Of a stretch of DNA of 6,257 nucleotides, positions 6,187 to 6,257 are shown one piece after another; position 1 is the first letter of the stretch, and the number at the start of each line of letters is the position of its first letter. The notes below the pieces were generated by a model. It searched no databases. It was given only the letters and a program-made list of their open reading frames with translations, and had not been told where the DNA came from. Source of the DNA: Deltaproteobacteria bacterium (GTDB taxonomy: Bacteria; Desulfobacterota; Dissulfuribacteria; Dissulfuribacterales; QOAL01); assembly GCA_026996955.1 (NCBI GenBank), contig JALWJV010000098.1, positions 1 to 6,257 of the forward strand, given 5' to 3'. The position numbers were made by a program, and so were the translations under genes.

Positions 6187-6257
6187 CTTTAGTAGATTTG
6201 TAAAAATGTGATTTTGCGGTTTTCCGCACTGCCCCGCAGATTCCGGCAACATGGGCA

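Larger units (their letters stand above)
6083..6257. other. Intergenic AT-rich stretch, no gene recognised
   Basis: After the second palindrome I see only the two weak promoter candidates and a small hairpin, TGCGG-TTTT-CCGCA (6215-6228). The longest rightward frame is a 25-codon ORF from ATG 6135 without a Shine-Dalgarno sequence. The ATG at 6251 also lacks one. No tRNA or known RNA motif is evident. Confidence 0.5.

Noticed and set aside
6135..6212. Small ORF of 25 codons starting ATG at 6135
   Set aside because: No ribosome binding site, no recognisable product, and it overlaps the candidate promoter.

Overview
The window looks like chromosomal DNA of a Gram-negative bacterium. The two envelope-facing operons, the signal-peptide protein and the gene order of the Bat cluster fit a proteobacterium in the broad sense. 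A sulfate-reducer-like Desulfobacterota (former Deltaproteobacteria) is my best guess, from general style and the type of intergenic repeat, but no marker gene proves it.

Region 1 (1-4444, + strand) is a tightly packed Bat/MoxR-associated operon. It encodes a DUF58 protein whose 5' end is cut by the window edge, a DUF4381 membrane protein, a BatA-like VWA membrane protein, and a BatB-BatC fusion (VWA, TPR repeats and a long disordered tail). Each of the three junctions is a 4-nt ATGA start/stop overlap, so translation is probably coupled along the operon. A MoxR-type AAA+ ATPase is expected just upstream, outside the window. No batD follows. Topology read from the positive-inside rule puts both VWA domains and the TPR region in the periplasm, with DUF58 in the cytosol and DUF4381 bridging the membrane.

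Region 2 (4441-5786, - strand) is a convergent two-gene operon. It starts with a small secreted protein with LTxxQ-like motifs (CpxP/Spy-like, tentative). One nucleotide of overlap later comes a two-domain protein, an N-terminal SpoIIAA-like (STAS-type) domain fused to a universal stress protein domain that keeps the ATP-binding glycine motif. Its stop overlaps the end of the Bat operon by 4 nt, leaving no room for a dedicated intergenic terminator on either side.

Region 3 (5787-6257) has no convincing gene. It holds a 225-bp nested imperfect palindrome with 9-bp terminal inverted repeats, heptamer repeats, a 21-bp inner stem and a central perfect hairpin. A second cruciform-like palindrome abuts it, followed by AT-rich DNA with weak candidate promoters in both directions. 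The palindrome resembles a dispersed REP/MITE-type element.

Functionally, both operons point to envelope homeostasis and stress. The Bat genes are a putative periplasmic/membrane VWA assembly driven by a MoxR chaperone, and the opposite operon pairs a periplasmic sensor-like protein with a cytosolic stress protein. The least explained items are the palindromic element, the SpoIIAA-Usp fusion, and the degenerate metal sites in two of the three VWA-type proteins.
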